21,207 bases of DNA from a virus. The translations under genes and the position numbers were made by a program. The DNA lies in the IMG/VR virus record IMGVR_UViG_3300032220_000894, positions 1 to 21,207 of that record; one strand, given 5' to 3'. The notes below the pieces were generated by a model that saw only the letters and a program-made list of their open reading frames with translations, was not told the DNA's origin and searched no databases. How positions within the stretch are numbered: the stretch's first letter is position 1; every line of letters begins with the position of its first letter. Positions 1 through 7,316 of the stretch are shown piece after piece.

Positions 1-312
1 ACCTTGAGATCCAGTTGGACCAGTAGAACCTGTATTACCCTGAATACCTTGAGATCCAGTTGGACCAGTAGAACCTGTATTACCCTGAATACCTTGAGAT
101 CCAGTTGGACCAGTAGCACCAGTTGGACCCTGAATACCTTGTGAACCAGTTGCTCCAGTTGGTCCCTGAATGCCTTGAGATCCAGTAGCACCAGTTGGAC
201 CAGTTGGACCTTGAATACCTTGTGAACCAGTTGCTCCAGTTGGTCCCTGAATGCCTTGAGATCCAGTAGCACCAGTTGGTCCCGCTGAACCAGTTGGACC
301 AGTTGGACCTGT
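1..312 (-). repeat. 45/36-bp tandem repeats encoding a collagen-like shaft
   Basis: Near-identical units begin at 1, 46, 91, 136, 172, 217 and 253. Unit lengths are 45, 45, 45, 36, 45 and 36 bp, with a diverging last unit. The first two units are identical copies encoding [15 protein letters not shown]. The 36-bp units at 136 and 217 encode GATGPTGSQ-type triplets with one triplet block fewer. All length differences are multiples of 9 bp, so the Gly-X-Y register is kept. The array continues beyond the left edge. Confidence 0.9.
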
Positions 313-1035
313 TGTAACAGTAGAAGAAATAGTTAAAGTTTTTCCAACAGAACTAATTGTTACAAAAGATCCACCACAAATACCCAAAATACCAGTTAGT
401 CCATTTACGGACAATACACCAGTATTTGTTACAGTCACAGAACCTGTAGAATCAGAAGTTGTTATTCCGTCTCCACCAAAAATTTCTGTAACTACTCCAG
501 TAGATCTAAAAGCAGTGTCCTGTGTAGTTCCATCTGGAAATTCTACATACCCATCATTAGATACCACTAGACCTTTTGGAATAATTAAATCAAAAGTACC
601 TTCTGCCAATCTAAAGTTATTAACAGAAAGTAAATCTTTATTATCTCCAACACCAGTATCTGCAACCTGGATATCATACACTGCACCCTTAACAGTTAAT
701 GTTTTCAAAAAATTTATAGTTATTCCAGAGGGTGAAGAATTTAAAGATATTTGTGTTCCACCATATAAGGTAACACCACCAGAAAAACCATTTAATGATG
801 AAACATAAGTTCCAACTGGACCTGTTGGTCCAGCTGGTCCCGTTGGTCCTGTTGGACCTCGAATTCCCTGTGGACCAGATATGGCAACACCTGGAGAAGA
901 AACATATAAGACTGCTGCTTCTTTTGTTTTTTCTACTACAGTATTGGTAGTTAAATTTGTATTAACAAATATTTCAGTTCCAGTTCCACTGAAAGTAGTT
1001 ACTACTAAGGTTGCCACATCGTTTTGATTTGACAT
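1..1035 (-). CDS. Collagen-like tail fibre / virion structural protein, 3' end cut by window edge
   Basis: An open frame starts at ATG 1035 and stays open to base 1, so at least 345 residues are present and the C-terminus is missing. Residues about 1-53 form a Thr/Val-rich N-terminus. Residues 54-75 are a short Gly-X-Y collagen-like stretch ([20 protein letters not shown]). Residues 76-242 are a probable beta-rich domain containing NGLTGILG-type turns. From residue 243 to the edge the protein is again pure Gly-X-Y, dominated by GPT, GAT, GST and GIQ triplets. Collagen-like triple-helical shafts are known in phage fibres, which supports a trimeric fibre or tail-associated role. The gene begins 2 nt after the stop of the upstream gene, so it is probably co-transcribed with it. 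The exact virion location is not known. The structural call is firm and the specific name is open. Confidence 0.85.
   Translation of the reverse strand, partial: MSNQNDVATLVVTTFSGTGTEIFVNTNLTTNTVVEKTKEAAVLYVSSPGVAISGPQGIRGPTGPTGPAGPTGPVGTYVSSLNGFSGGVTLYGGTQISLNSSPSGITINFLKTLTVKGAVYDIQVADTGVGDNKDLLSVNNFRLAEGTFDLIIPKGLVVSNDGYVEFPDGTTQDTAFRSTGVVTEIFGGDGITTSDSTGSVTVTNTGVLSVNGLTGILGICGGSFVTISSVGKTLTISSTVTTGPTGPTGSAGPTGATGSQGIQGPTGATGSQGIQGPTGPTGATGSQGIQGPTGATGSQGIQGPTGATGPTGSQGIQGNTGSTGPTGSQGIQGNTGSTGPTGSQG
811..876 (-). repeat. Short Gly-X-Y collagen-like block near the fibre N-terminus
   Basis: Twenty-two codons encode [20 protein letters not shown] followed by VG. The block is separated from the long collagen-like array by about 165 residues of non-collagen sequence, so the fibre has two shaft segments. 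Confidence 0.85.
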
Positions 1036-1037
1036 TT

Positions 1038-1466
1038 TTATCTCGTAATTTCTCTACTTACTTCGAAAGAACCTTGTATTAATCTTTGAACTTCACCTAC
1101 ACTATTTGTTAATTCAAAATCATAAAAATGTTTTCCATCTGGAACATTTTTCATCGTATTATAATCAACTCTAATTAAAACTCCACCAGTGTAACCAGTT
1201 GATCCATCTGTTGCCGTATTAAAACTAATTCCACCAATACCAGCAACACCATATCCAGATAAAAATTCTCCAGTAGATCCACCACCAGTGACTCCATTAT
1301 TTGTCAAAAACAAAAGAATTTTATCATCTTTTGCTGACTTACGGACTTGCATAGCACCAGTATAATTTAACAAATCAATACCAGTTCCTCCAGAATATTT
1401 GTAATGCAAGTGTAGTTTAAAGGTAGACCCTTGCTCTGCTAAAATATCATATCTTGATGCTGGCAT
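1038..1466 (-). CDS. Small virion structural protein (cyanophage-type, MPASRYDI family)
   Basis: This 142-residue protein begins [20 protein letters not shown]. It continues with a beta-rich, Gly/Thr-rich body that includes [19 protein letters not shown] and ends [21 protein letters not shown] recall proteins with this opening and this layout beside the fibre genes of marine T4-like phages, where they are annotated as structural proteins. That link is from memory and was not searched. No signal peptide or membrane segment is visible. The start ATG at 1466 has a GGAG Shine-Dalgarno sequence about 7 nt upstream. The gene follows a 41-nt gap that holds a possible late promoter and lies 2 nt before the collagen-like fibre gene. 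A baseplate or fibre-base adaptor is possible. Confidence 0.75.
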   Translation of the reverse strand: MPASRYDILAEQGSTFKLHLHYKYSGGTGIDLLNYTGAMQVRKSAKDDKILLFLTNNGVTGGGSTGEFLSGYGVAGIGGISFNTATDGSTGYTGGVLIRVDYNTMKNVPDGKHFYDFELTNSVGEVQRLIQGSFEVSREITR

Positions 1467-1488
1467 TTGTTCTCCATTATTATTTAAT

Positions 1489-1496
1489 TATTTAGA
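1489..1496 (-). promoter_or_regulatory. Possible T4-type late promoter (TCTAAATA, 7/8)
   Basis: The minus strand reads TCTAAATA, one mismatch from the T4 late consensus TATAAATA. It lies in the 41-nt gap before the 142-residue structural gene, 23 nt from its ATG. In such AT-rich DNA a 7/8 match is easy to get by chance, so only its position supports it. Confidence 0.35.
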
Positions 1497-1507
1497 CAAC
1501 TAAAAAG

Positions 1508-2017
1508 TCATGGAGATGATGTAAAAAATCTTGCATTGAATGGCGTTTCAATATAACAATCAGGATCTTCTGTGGCAAGAGTTATTGTTACAGCACCCAT
1601 TGCAATGCCTGTCATTACATAATCTACTCGTAAACGATCAGTTTCGGCAAATGTTCCAAGATTTACAGAGGTAAGAGTAAAAGTTTTTGTCCCTGCACTT
1701 GCTGATTGTGATGCCGTCAAAGAAGAACTTGTCTGCACTGTTCCAGAAGAATTGACACGATGTAATGTAATTGCAATATTAGCAAGTGATTGTCCTGTTG
1801 TTATTTTTACTAATACTGTATAATTTCCAGTAACTGATGCTTTTGTTCCAGGGTGAAGAGGTTCTGTAAATGCTCTTTGAGTTTCTATAGAATTTGCAGC
1901 AATTGAAGCAGCAATTGTTGCGGGTGTTCCGTCTGTATTATATTTTAAATATCTATTCCAATCTGATCCACCAGTGAGATCTGATGTAGAACGAGATAGA
2001 TAATGTCTAGTTGCCAT
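1508..2017 (-). CDS. Putative virion structural / tail-associated protein
   Basis: This 169-residue protein opens MATRHYLSRSTSDLTGGSDW and is rich in Thr, Ser and Ala. It appears mostly beta (VLVKITTGQSLANIAITLHR, KTFTLTSVNLGTF), with no recognisable catalytic motif, signal peptide or transmembrane segment. The composition and context, between fibre genes and under apparent late control, suggest a virion component such as a fibre-associated or carbohydrate-contacting beta-sandwich protein. The family is not identified. Its start overlaps the last 11 nt of the upstream gene, which suggests translational coupling. Confidence 0.65.
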   Translation of the reverse strand: MATRHYLSRSTSDLTGGSDWNRYLKYNTDGTPATIAASIAANSIETQRAFTEPLHPGTKASVTGNYTVLVKITTGQSLANIAITLHRVNSSGTVQTSSSLTASQSASAGTKTFTLTSVNLGTFAETDRLRVDYVMTGIAMGAVTITLATEDPDCYIETPFNARFFTSSP

Positions 2018-2345
2018 CAGATGCCTCTATTAATATTTGATTAAATGCAATATTCATTTCTTCTTGAGATGTCATTCCTCCCCGTTTAAGAAATGATCCA
2101 TTGGGATTATTTGGATTTACAAAAGTTCCATCGGTTGTCAAAGATTCACTTTGTCCGATTGATCCATTATTGCTCATCCAATACCAATCTCCATACACAT
2201 GAATATTTCCCATCTTCAATCCATTATCCCATCCTAAGAATTCATAAATTCCCAGAACACCATCTTCAGGAGAAGCAATCCATTCTTCTACTGTACTTCC
2301 TGTTATTATTAAACCATTATTATACCATATTTTCCAACTACTCAT
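2007..2345 (-). CDS. Hypothetical small protein in the fibre block
   Basis: This 112-residue protein begins MSSWKIWYNNGLIITGSTVE and is unusually rich in aromatic residues (IYEFLGWDNGLKMGNIHVYGDWYW occupies roughly residues 33-56), Gly and Asn. The tail SQEEMNIAFNQILIEASDGN looks helical. I do not recognise the family. Its start lies 1 nt after the stop of the 764-residue fibre and its end overlaps the next gene by 11 nt, so it belongs to the structural operon. A small fibre-tip, chaperone or glycan-contacting protein is possible, but nothing in the sequence proves this. Confidence 0.6.
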   Translation of the reverse strand: MSSWKIWYNNGLIITGSTVEEWIASPEDGVLGIYEFLGWDNGLKMGNIHVYGDWYWMSNNGSIGQSESLTTDGTFVNPNNPNGSFLKRGGMTSQEEMNIAFNQILIEASDGN

Positions 2346-2346
2346 A

Positions 2347-4641
2347 TTAGAATTCCAATGTTACACTTAACTCATTTACAGTACCACTAACACCAGATAC
2401 AGTCAACCAAACAAAACTTGATCCTGTTATAGTTCCACTGTTAAATGATGTTGTACTCAATCCGTTTGTTGTGTTTGTGCATTTAATTCCGCTAGTTACC
2501 ACTTCAGTTCCCGCAGCAGATCTATCTGTTCCATATTTAACACTGAATGTTACTCCAGGACCAGCACTACCTCTCAACACAGACTCAATATTTGTTAAAG
2601 TCAAAGCATTTGTTGTATAGAACATCGTGATATTGTCAGATGTTGTTGGAGCATATACCGAAATAGATCTTCCAACTTTAACTGCTCCAGTTTGACCATT
2701 TACCGAAGATACACCAACTACTGCACCAGTTGATCCATTGAAAGAAGATACACCAACTACTGCACCAGTTTGTCCATTAAATGAGAATACAGAATTTCCC
2801 CAATATAATTGACCATCACCAGTTGTTAACATTGCTTGACCACTAGCACCAGTTGCAGAGGCGAATGTGTATCCCCATGTCGATGGACCATAGGCCTGAT
2901 CGTAATCACCATCTGATATTCTAAAAGATGGTGTTATGAACAATATAGGAGTTGATAAAGAGGCAAAGATGTATGGAGTAACAGAACTATTATATTCAAA
3001 ACCATATGGAGTAGCAGTGTTTACATTACCACTAGAAGAGTCTGAAACATATATCGCACCAATAGGTGCATCAATTTTTGCGGTATATGTACCCTGTGTT
3101 GCCTCAAATACTTTTGCACCAATAGTTCCACTATTTGGGATGTAAGACAATGGTGTTGTTATATTGTCTACTAGTAGACTCTGATCTCCAGCAGTTGCTG
3201 CAAACACAAGATATCTTGTAGCATTAATATTGGTACTTCCAAGCACCACTGTGCTGGCACTCAATCCAGTAATATTACCAGTAGATCCATTTATAGACCA
3301 CACACCAGTATTTGTGATTGTTACAGATCCAGTAGCACCAGATACCGATATTGCAGTTCCACCGACAGCAGCAGATACACCTTGAACATCTCCAGTTCTA
3401 CCATTGTAAGTGTTAACTATATTAATAGAAACATGTCCAGTATTTCCATTTAAACTCTTGACAGTATTTGCTTCAAGATATTTAAACGCAGTAGCACCAG
3501 TTAATAGACCATTATCAGATCCAGAAATTGTAGACGCATTAACAGCATCAAAATAAATAGCAGATGTATCTTTACCTTTTAATATCTGACTACTAGTTCT
3601 TGTCAAAAATAAAGTATCGGCAGAATCCAAAACCGCTTTCTTGAAAGTAGTTTTTCTTAATTTAGTTCCAGTTGCGTTAATATCATAAAATATAAATCCA
3701 TCATTTGCTTCATCTATTGCTGATGCTCCATTGATATCTGTAATATTTGTTGGATCTATAAGAAATTCTTGCGATACAGATGTATGGGTAATGCCATCAG
3801 TGTCTGTTATTATAGTTGGTGTCGTTGATGCTGCACACAAACCACCACCAGATGTAAAAGCAAATCCACCAGGAGTAGGACTGAGTGTAAAATGAATAGT
3901 AATCCAATCGCCAGATAATCCTGTTCCAGTTGTAGTAAAATCACTTTCACTTTGACCACCGAATGTTTTACGAACTAATGAGAATTGTCCAGTTCCAGGT
4001 GCTAAAGTAAAAGTTGTACTAGTAGTAACTGGTTGAAAAACAATTACTCTTTTTGTTCTTTCATTTACACAATGCAATGTTGGAGAATAATTTGCATCTT
4101 CCAATAAACCTTGCAAATTTGTAGTAGTTTTATCTGTATTGTTATTATTTGCGGCAGTTTTTGTTAAGTTTAAAAAATAATTTAAACCACTACCACTTAA
4201 ATAGAACTTACAGGTATCAGATGGTGTTAACTGACTTCCTTTTAATTGATATCCAAATGAAAAGGCAGTGATACCACTAGTCAATCCAGAACCAGAACCA
4301 GATCCAGCACCTGGTCCTTGAATAGTCAATGTTCTTCCACTAACTGATAATGTTATTCCATCTGTTCCAGTAAGTCCAACAATTCCTGTAAGTCCAAATA
4401 TACTGGTAACACCAGCATTTATTATAGTAACATCACCCTGTGTTTTTCCGTTTGCGAGTGATATTCCACTCCCTGCTGCAATTGCTGATACTCCTGGCAG
4501 AAATGGAAAAAAACTTCCACTAATATCACTTGTTCCAATATATAATTTTTTGTCAGTTAAATTGACTGCTAGTTCTCCAGCAGATAAACCACTAGGAACT
4601 GCACCACCTGATGAATTATTTTTTATCTTAATTTTTGCCAT
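2347..4641 (-). CDS. Tail fibre-like protein with NGxTG repeats
   Basis: This 764-residue protein has the N-terminus MAKIKIKNNSSGGAVPSGLS followed by AGELAVNLTDKKLYIG. That (G)ELAxNxxDxxLYxG pattern is widespread at the start of phage fibre proteins, which use it as an N-terminal attachment domain. The body carries many turns of the [S/F/I]NGxTGxV type, for example YNGRTGDV, INGSTGNI and three near-identical copies near residues 620-655. Such repeats are common in fibre shafts. The C-terminal part (TTNGLSTTSFNSGTITGS, ending VNELSVTLEF) is beta-rich. The gene lies 2 nt after the coiled-coil gene and 1 nt before the 112-residue gene. A role in host binding is inferred from family and context. 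Confidence 0.85.
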   Translation of the reverse strand: MAKIKIKNNSSGGAVPSGLSAGELAVNLTDKKLYIGTSDISGSFFPFLPGVSAIAAGSGISLANGKTQGDVTIINAGVTSIFGLTGIVGLTGTDGITLSVSGRTLTIQGPGAGSGSGSGLTSGITAFSFGYQLKGSQLTPSDTCKFYLSGSGLNYFLNLTKTAANNNNTDKTTTNLQGLLEDANYSPTLHCVNERTKRVIVFQPVTTSTTFTLAPGTGQFSLVRKTFGGQSESDFTTTGTGLSGDWITIHFTLSPTPGGFAFTSGGGLCAASTTPTIITDTDGITHTSVSQEFLIDPTNITDINGASAIDEANDGFIFYDINATGTKLRKTTFKKAVLDSADTLFLTRTSSQILKGKDTSAIYFDAVNASTISGSDNGLLTGATAFKYLEANTVKSLNGNTGHVSINIVNTYNGRTGDVQGVSAAVGGTAISVSGATGSVTITNTGVWSINGSTGNITGLSASTVVLGSTNINATRYLVFAATAGDQSLLVDNITTPLSYIPNSGTIGAKVFEATQGTYTAKIDAPIGAIYVSDSSSGNVNTATPYGFEYNSSVTPYIFASLSTPILFITPSFRISDGDYDQAYGPSTWGYTFASATGASGQAMLTTGDGQLYWGNSVFSFNGQTGAVVGVSSFNGSTGAVVGVSSVNGQTGAVKVGRSISVYAPTTSDNITMFYTTNALTLTNIESVLRGSAGPGVTFSVKYGTDRSAAGTEVVTSGIKCTNTTNGLSTTSFNSGTITGSSFVWLTVSGVSGTVNELSVTLEF
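2682..2787 (-). repeat. 39-bp tandem repeats (FNGxTGAVVGVSS) in the fibre gene
   Basis: Two full 39-bp units and a partial third encode FNGQTGAVVGVSS, FNGSTGAVVGVSS and VNGQTGAVKV. The core gatacaccaactactgcacc is exactly repeated, which indicates recent in-frame duplication. Confidence 0.85.
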
Positions 4642-4643
4642 GT

Positions 4644-5123
4644 TTATTCAGCAGTCAAAATTTCTTCTCTTTTTACTTTCTTTTTCTCTTTTGGTTTTTG
4701 TAATTCTTCATTTTGTTTCTGAAGAGATTCATAATTATTTTTTAATTCTTTATTTTCCTTCTGAAGAGATTCGTAATTAGTCTTCAATGAAAGATAATCA
4801 TTTGTTAAAATATTATATTTACCAACTTCATTATTAAATTTAGAATTTAGAGCATCACAATCTCTTTTGACATTCACAAGTTCTGTTTTTAGTTTTTCTT
4901 TTTCGTTGAGAATGTCTTGTATATTTTTAATTTGTTGTTTTAAATTTGAATTTTCTTCAAGCATAGATGTTAATTGACTCTCTCGATCTTCAATTAAACT
5001 TTTATTCTTTGCTTGTTCTATTTGCAAATTTAATTCTAAAGTTATGTTCTCTGAAATTGAAGTATGTAATTTTTTATAAAGATTAGGAATTACTATTGTT
5101 TCATGATAATTAATTTCTGCCAT
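4644..5123 (-). CDS. Coiled-coil protein between two fibre genes
   Basis: This 159-residue protein is helical almost throughout. A short N-terminal segment (MAEINYHETIVIPNLYKKLH) is followed by about 110 residues of heptad-rich Leu/Glu/Lys/Asn sequence (residues about 35-143) and a basic tail, KPKEKKKVKREE. Residues 114-141 are two copies of a 14-residue unit, KTNYESLQKENKEL and KNNYESLQKQNEEL, exactly two heptads each. No enzyme motif is visible. A trimeric or dimeric coiled coil could serve as a fibre shaft, a hinge or a fibre-assembly chaperone. The position between two fibre genes (20 nt after one, 2 nt before the other) favours a structural role. A GAGAGG Shine-Dalgarno sequence precedes the start. 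Confidence 0.75.
   Translation of the reverse strand: MAEINYHETIVIPNLYKKLHTSISENITLELNLQIEQAKNKSLIEDRESQLTSMLEENSNLKQQIKNIQDILNEKEKLKTELVNVKRDCDALNSKFNNEVGKYNILTNDYLSLKTNYESLQKENKELKNNYESLQKQNEELQKPKEKKKVKREEILTAE
4701..4784 (-). repeat. Two 42-bp direct repeats encoding two heptads each
   Basis: The repeats encode KTNYESLQKENKEL and KNNYESLQKQNEEL in the coiled-coil protein. The copies share stretches such as tctgaagagattc and keep the heptad register, consistent with a tandem duplication. Confidence 0.8.
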
Positions 5124-5143
5124 AATTTAAAACCTCTCATTAT

Positions 5144-6652
5144 TTAGTATGAACCACCATCTACTATACCTATAGCAACAGTACCAGAACCATTGTTTGT
5201 GAATTCACCTGTAGTAAAAGCAAATGGTCCAAAATCTATACCTGAGTTTATTTTTGCTAAACTTATGGTATAATCAGTGCCGTCTGTAAGTTCTGCGGTT
5301 GTTATGCTAAGACCAGAACCAGTAGATGCTATTGTTCGAGCATATTGACCTGTCGTATCTGTACCAAGTTCTACTGAATTTGCAGCAATCGTAGTATTAA
5401 TAGTTATATTTGAAGTTCCATCGAATGTGACTCCAGTTGCTGTCACATCTCCACTAAGAGCAATTTTAGGATTATTAGTCAATCTTCCAGCAGCATATGC
5501 AGTAAATCCTGCTGCATTTGCATTAATCCATGTTGGTTGTGAAGTAGTACCGTTTGACTTCAAAATATAATCAGATGTACCAAGATCTGATGGAACAACA
5601 ACTGAACCAGTGTGATCTGGGAGAGTATATGTTCTATTTGCTGCAAGTGCTGTAAGTGTTAGTCCACCAACAAAAGCACCAGAAGGCATTGTCAAATACA
5701 GAGATCTAAATTGTGCATCTCCAGCAGTTCCACCAGAAATTATTTCATTAGTTACAGTTGCTCCTATGGCAACATAAGTAAATCGTGAGGTGCTTGCATC
5801 AAATCCAAAAAACCCTGTTCTACCAGCGGTATCAAAATATGTAAATACAACACCACGATCTTTGGCACTATCAGATGCAGAAATTGCAACACCACCAGAT
5901 GTACCCAAAACAATCAATGGATCATCAACTGTCATTGTATTGCTATTGACAGTTGTAGTCGTTCCATTTACGGTGAGACTTCCCGTAACTGTAAGATCCC
6001 CAGATGCTGTAACATTTCCAGTAAGTGTAGAAGTTCCAGCAACATTGAGATTTCCACCTAAATTCAAACCTCCATTGTTTGCAAGTAAATTTGTACTTGA
6101 ATTATAAGTGAGTCCTGTTGTATCAATATATAATGTTCTACTGCCAGCAGAAGTAGCACCAGCAAGATAGATTGTCCTATCGTCAGCATTAGAATCTGTT
6201 ATTGATACACTAGTTGCTGCTCCAGTGGCAATCCAAGATAAAACTCCAGACCCATCAGTAGAAAGTACATATCCAGAATCACCATCGTTGTCTGGAAGAG
6301 TTAAAGTGTAATTTGTAGCAACTGTTGTTGGTGCTCGAATTCCAATATAATTAGTAGAATCAGCATCACCAAAACAAATTCCAATTTGATTTTGTAACCT
6401 TACTATTCCAGTAAAAGTTCCACCACTCTTTGGCATGAACTGAGTATTAATGGCATTTTGGGTGGCAAGCATCATTGTGCTACCATTCGCCCAAGTTGGA
6501 CTATCTTCTATCTGAGCACCAATCCAAATTGGAGGATCGCTAGTAACACCAACATAAAGTTGATTTGTGCTGTATTTCCATGCTGCTTCTCCAGCAGTCA
6601 ATCCCAATCCCGTTGGTGTTGCTCCACCTCGTTTAAATTTAATTGTTGCCAT
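5144..6652 (-). CDS. Tail fibre protein with GDLTVTGSLTVNG region
   Basis: This 502-residue protein has an N-terminal attachment-like motif (GGATPTGLGLTAGEAAWKYS, then TNQLYVGVTS, residues 9-38). A segment at 74-130 (MPKSGGTFTGIVRL, LTLPDNDGDSGYVL) is typical of phage fibre shafts. The region at 197-250 (NLGGNLNVAGTSTLTGNV, SGDLTVTGSLTVNGTTTTVN, TVDDPLIVLG) is a beta-helical fibre stretch commonly found in marine T4-like phage fibres. The protein ends GIVDGGSY. Its ATG shares one base with the stop of the upstream gene (TAATG), a stop-restart junction. A late promoter box lies about 44 nt upstream inside that gene. Fibre identity is well supported. Which fibre it is, long or short tail or baseplate-associated, is unknown. 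Confidence 0.88.
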   Translation of the reverse strand: MATIKFKRGGATPTGLGLTAGEAAWKYSTNQLYVGVTSDPPIWIGAQIEDSPTWANGSTMMLATQNAINTQFMPKSGGTFTGIVRLQNQIGICFGDADSTNYIGIRAPTTVATNYTLTLPDNDGDSGYVLSTDGSGVLSWIATGAATSVSITDSNADDRTIYLAGATSAGSRTLYIDTTGLTYNSSTNLLANNGGLNLGGNLNVAGTSTLTGNVTASGDLTVTGSLTVNGTTTTVNSNTMTVDDPLIVLGTSGGVAISASDSAKDRGVVFTYFDTAGRTGFFGFDASTSRFTYVAIGATVTNEIISGGTAGDAQFRSLYLTMPSGAFVGGLTLTALAANRTYTLPDHTGSVVVPSDLGTSDYILKSNGTTSQPTWINANAAGFTAYAAGRLTNNPKIALSGDVTATGVTFDGTSNITINTTIAANSVELGTDTTGQYARTIASTGSGLSITTAELTDGTDYTISLAKINSGIDFGPFAFTTGEFTNNGSGTVAIGIVDGGSY

Positions 6653-7290
6653 TAATATGTTCCCCCATCAATTATTGCTATTACACTTCCGCTAATATTT
6701 ATATCGTTATTTACCTGTAAATTATTTGTTATAGTTACATTGTTCGGAAGACCAATGGTGATCAGACTATTTGCGACTGAAGTTGTAACTTCTACCTCTT
6801 GTGTGGTTCCAACAATTGATACAATTCCACTCGCACCATTAATGTTAATAACCCCACCACTAGAACCTACTACAACTCCACCACCAGAACTTCCTGCACA
6901 TACAATCTTCCAACCATAATCATTCCATTCCCAAACTTTACCAGCATATCCGTAAGTATCCCCAGAACAGGGAAGAGATGGAAAATCTATTGTTGGAGTC
7001 GGATATGAAACAGAAAAAGATGGGCAACCTTCACCCATCTCAATCCATTGGTACGAAGTACCATCATAAATGTATGTGTATTCTGTCGCGTCTTCTGTAT
7101 TAAACCATTTATCTCCAACTTCGTTAGAACTTGGAGCACAAACTCCTACTGTATAATTATTTGTTCCAGCAAAACTATATTGTACAGACCCACATATTCC
7201 AGTATCCTTCCAACCATAACCGTCCCAAGACCAGATGTGTCCAGAGACTGTATATGTTTCACCGACTGAAGGATTTAGTGGAAATGGCAT
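6652..7290 (-). CDS. Fibre-associated structural protein with repeated aromatic W/Y modules
   Basis: This 212-residue protein holds two copies of a Trp/Tyr-rich module: GETYTVSGHIWSWDGYGWKD (residues 10-29) and GDTYGYAGKVWEWNDYGWKI (110-129). A related unit, GDKWFNTEDATEYTYIYDGT, lies between them at 59-78. A Gly-rich linker (133-147) leads to a C-terminal domain, INGASGIVSIVGTTQEVEVT and ITIGLPNNVTITNNLQVN, of a type shared with marine phage fibre proteins. The chain ends AIIDGGTY, almost the same as the end of the next protein. The modules look like small sheet domains that could bind sugars, but this is inference. The gene is the first of the fibre block and has its own late promoter. Confidence 0.75.
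   Translation of the reverse strand: MPFPLNPSVGETYTVSGHIWSWDGYGWKDTGICGSVQYSFAGTNNYTVGVCAPSSNEVGDKWFNTEDATEYTYIYDGTSYQWIEMGEGCPSFSVSYPTPTIDFPSLPCSGDTYGYAGKVWEWNDYGWKIVCAGSSGGGVVVGSSGGVININGASGIVSIVGTTQEVEVTTSVANSLITIGLPNNVTITNNLQVNNDINISGSVIAIIDGGTY
6696..6703 (-). promoter_or_regulatory. T4-type late promoter box inside the upstream gene
   Basis: An exact TATAAATA on the minus strand lies in the last codons of the 212-residue gene, 43 nt before the ATG of the 502-residue fibre. The distance fits a late transcript for the fibre. About three exact matches per strand are expected by chance in DNA this AT-rich, so position is the main support. Confidence 0.5.
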
Positions 7291-7306
7291 ATTTTTGGTA
7301 TACCAT

Positions 7307-7314
7307 TATTTATA
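7307..7314 (-). promoter_or_regulatory. T4-type late promoter for the fibre block
   Basis: An exact TATAAATA on the minus strand falls in the 26-nt gap between the GT2-TPR gene and the 212-residue structural gene, 16 nt before the ATG. It matches the T4 late consensus recognised by the gp55 sigma factor. A start site about 6-7 nt downstream would give a very short leader. A perfect 10-bp palindrome, tggtatacca (7296-7305), lies between the box and the ATG. Confidence 0.7.
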
Positions 7315-7316
7315 CC

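Noticed and set aside
515-808. Plus-strand open frame of 97 codons
   Set aside because: It lies antisense inside the collagen-like fibre gene, whose minus-strand frame is open through the whole region. Its product looks like a random reading of fibre codons.
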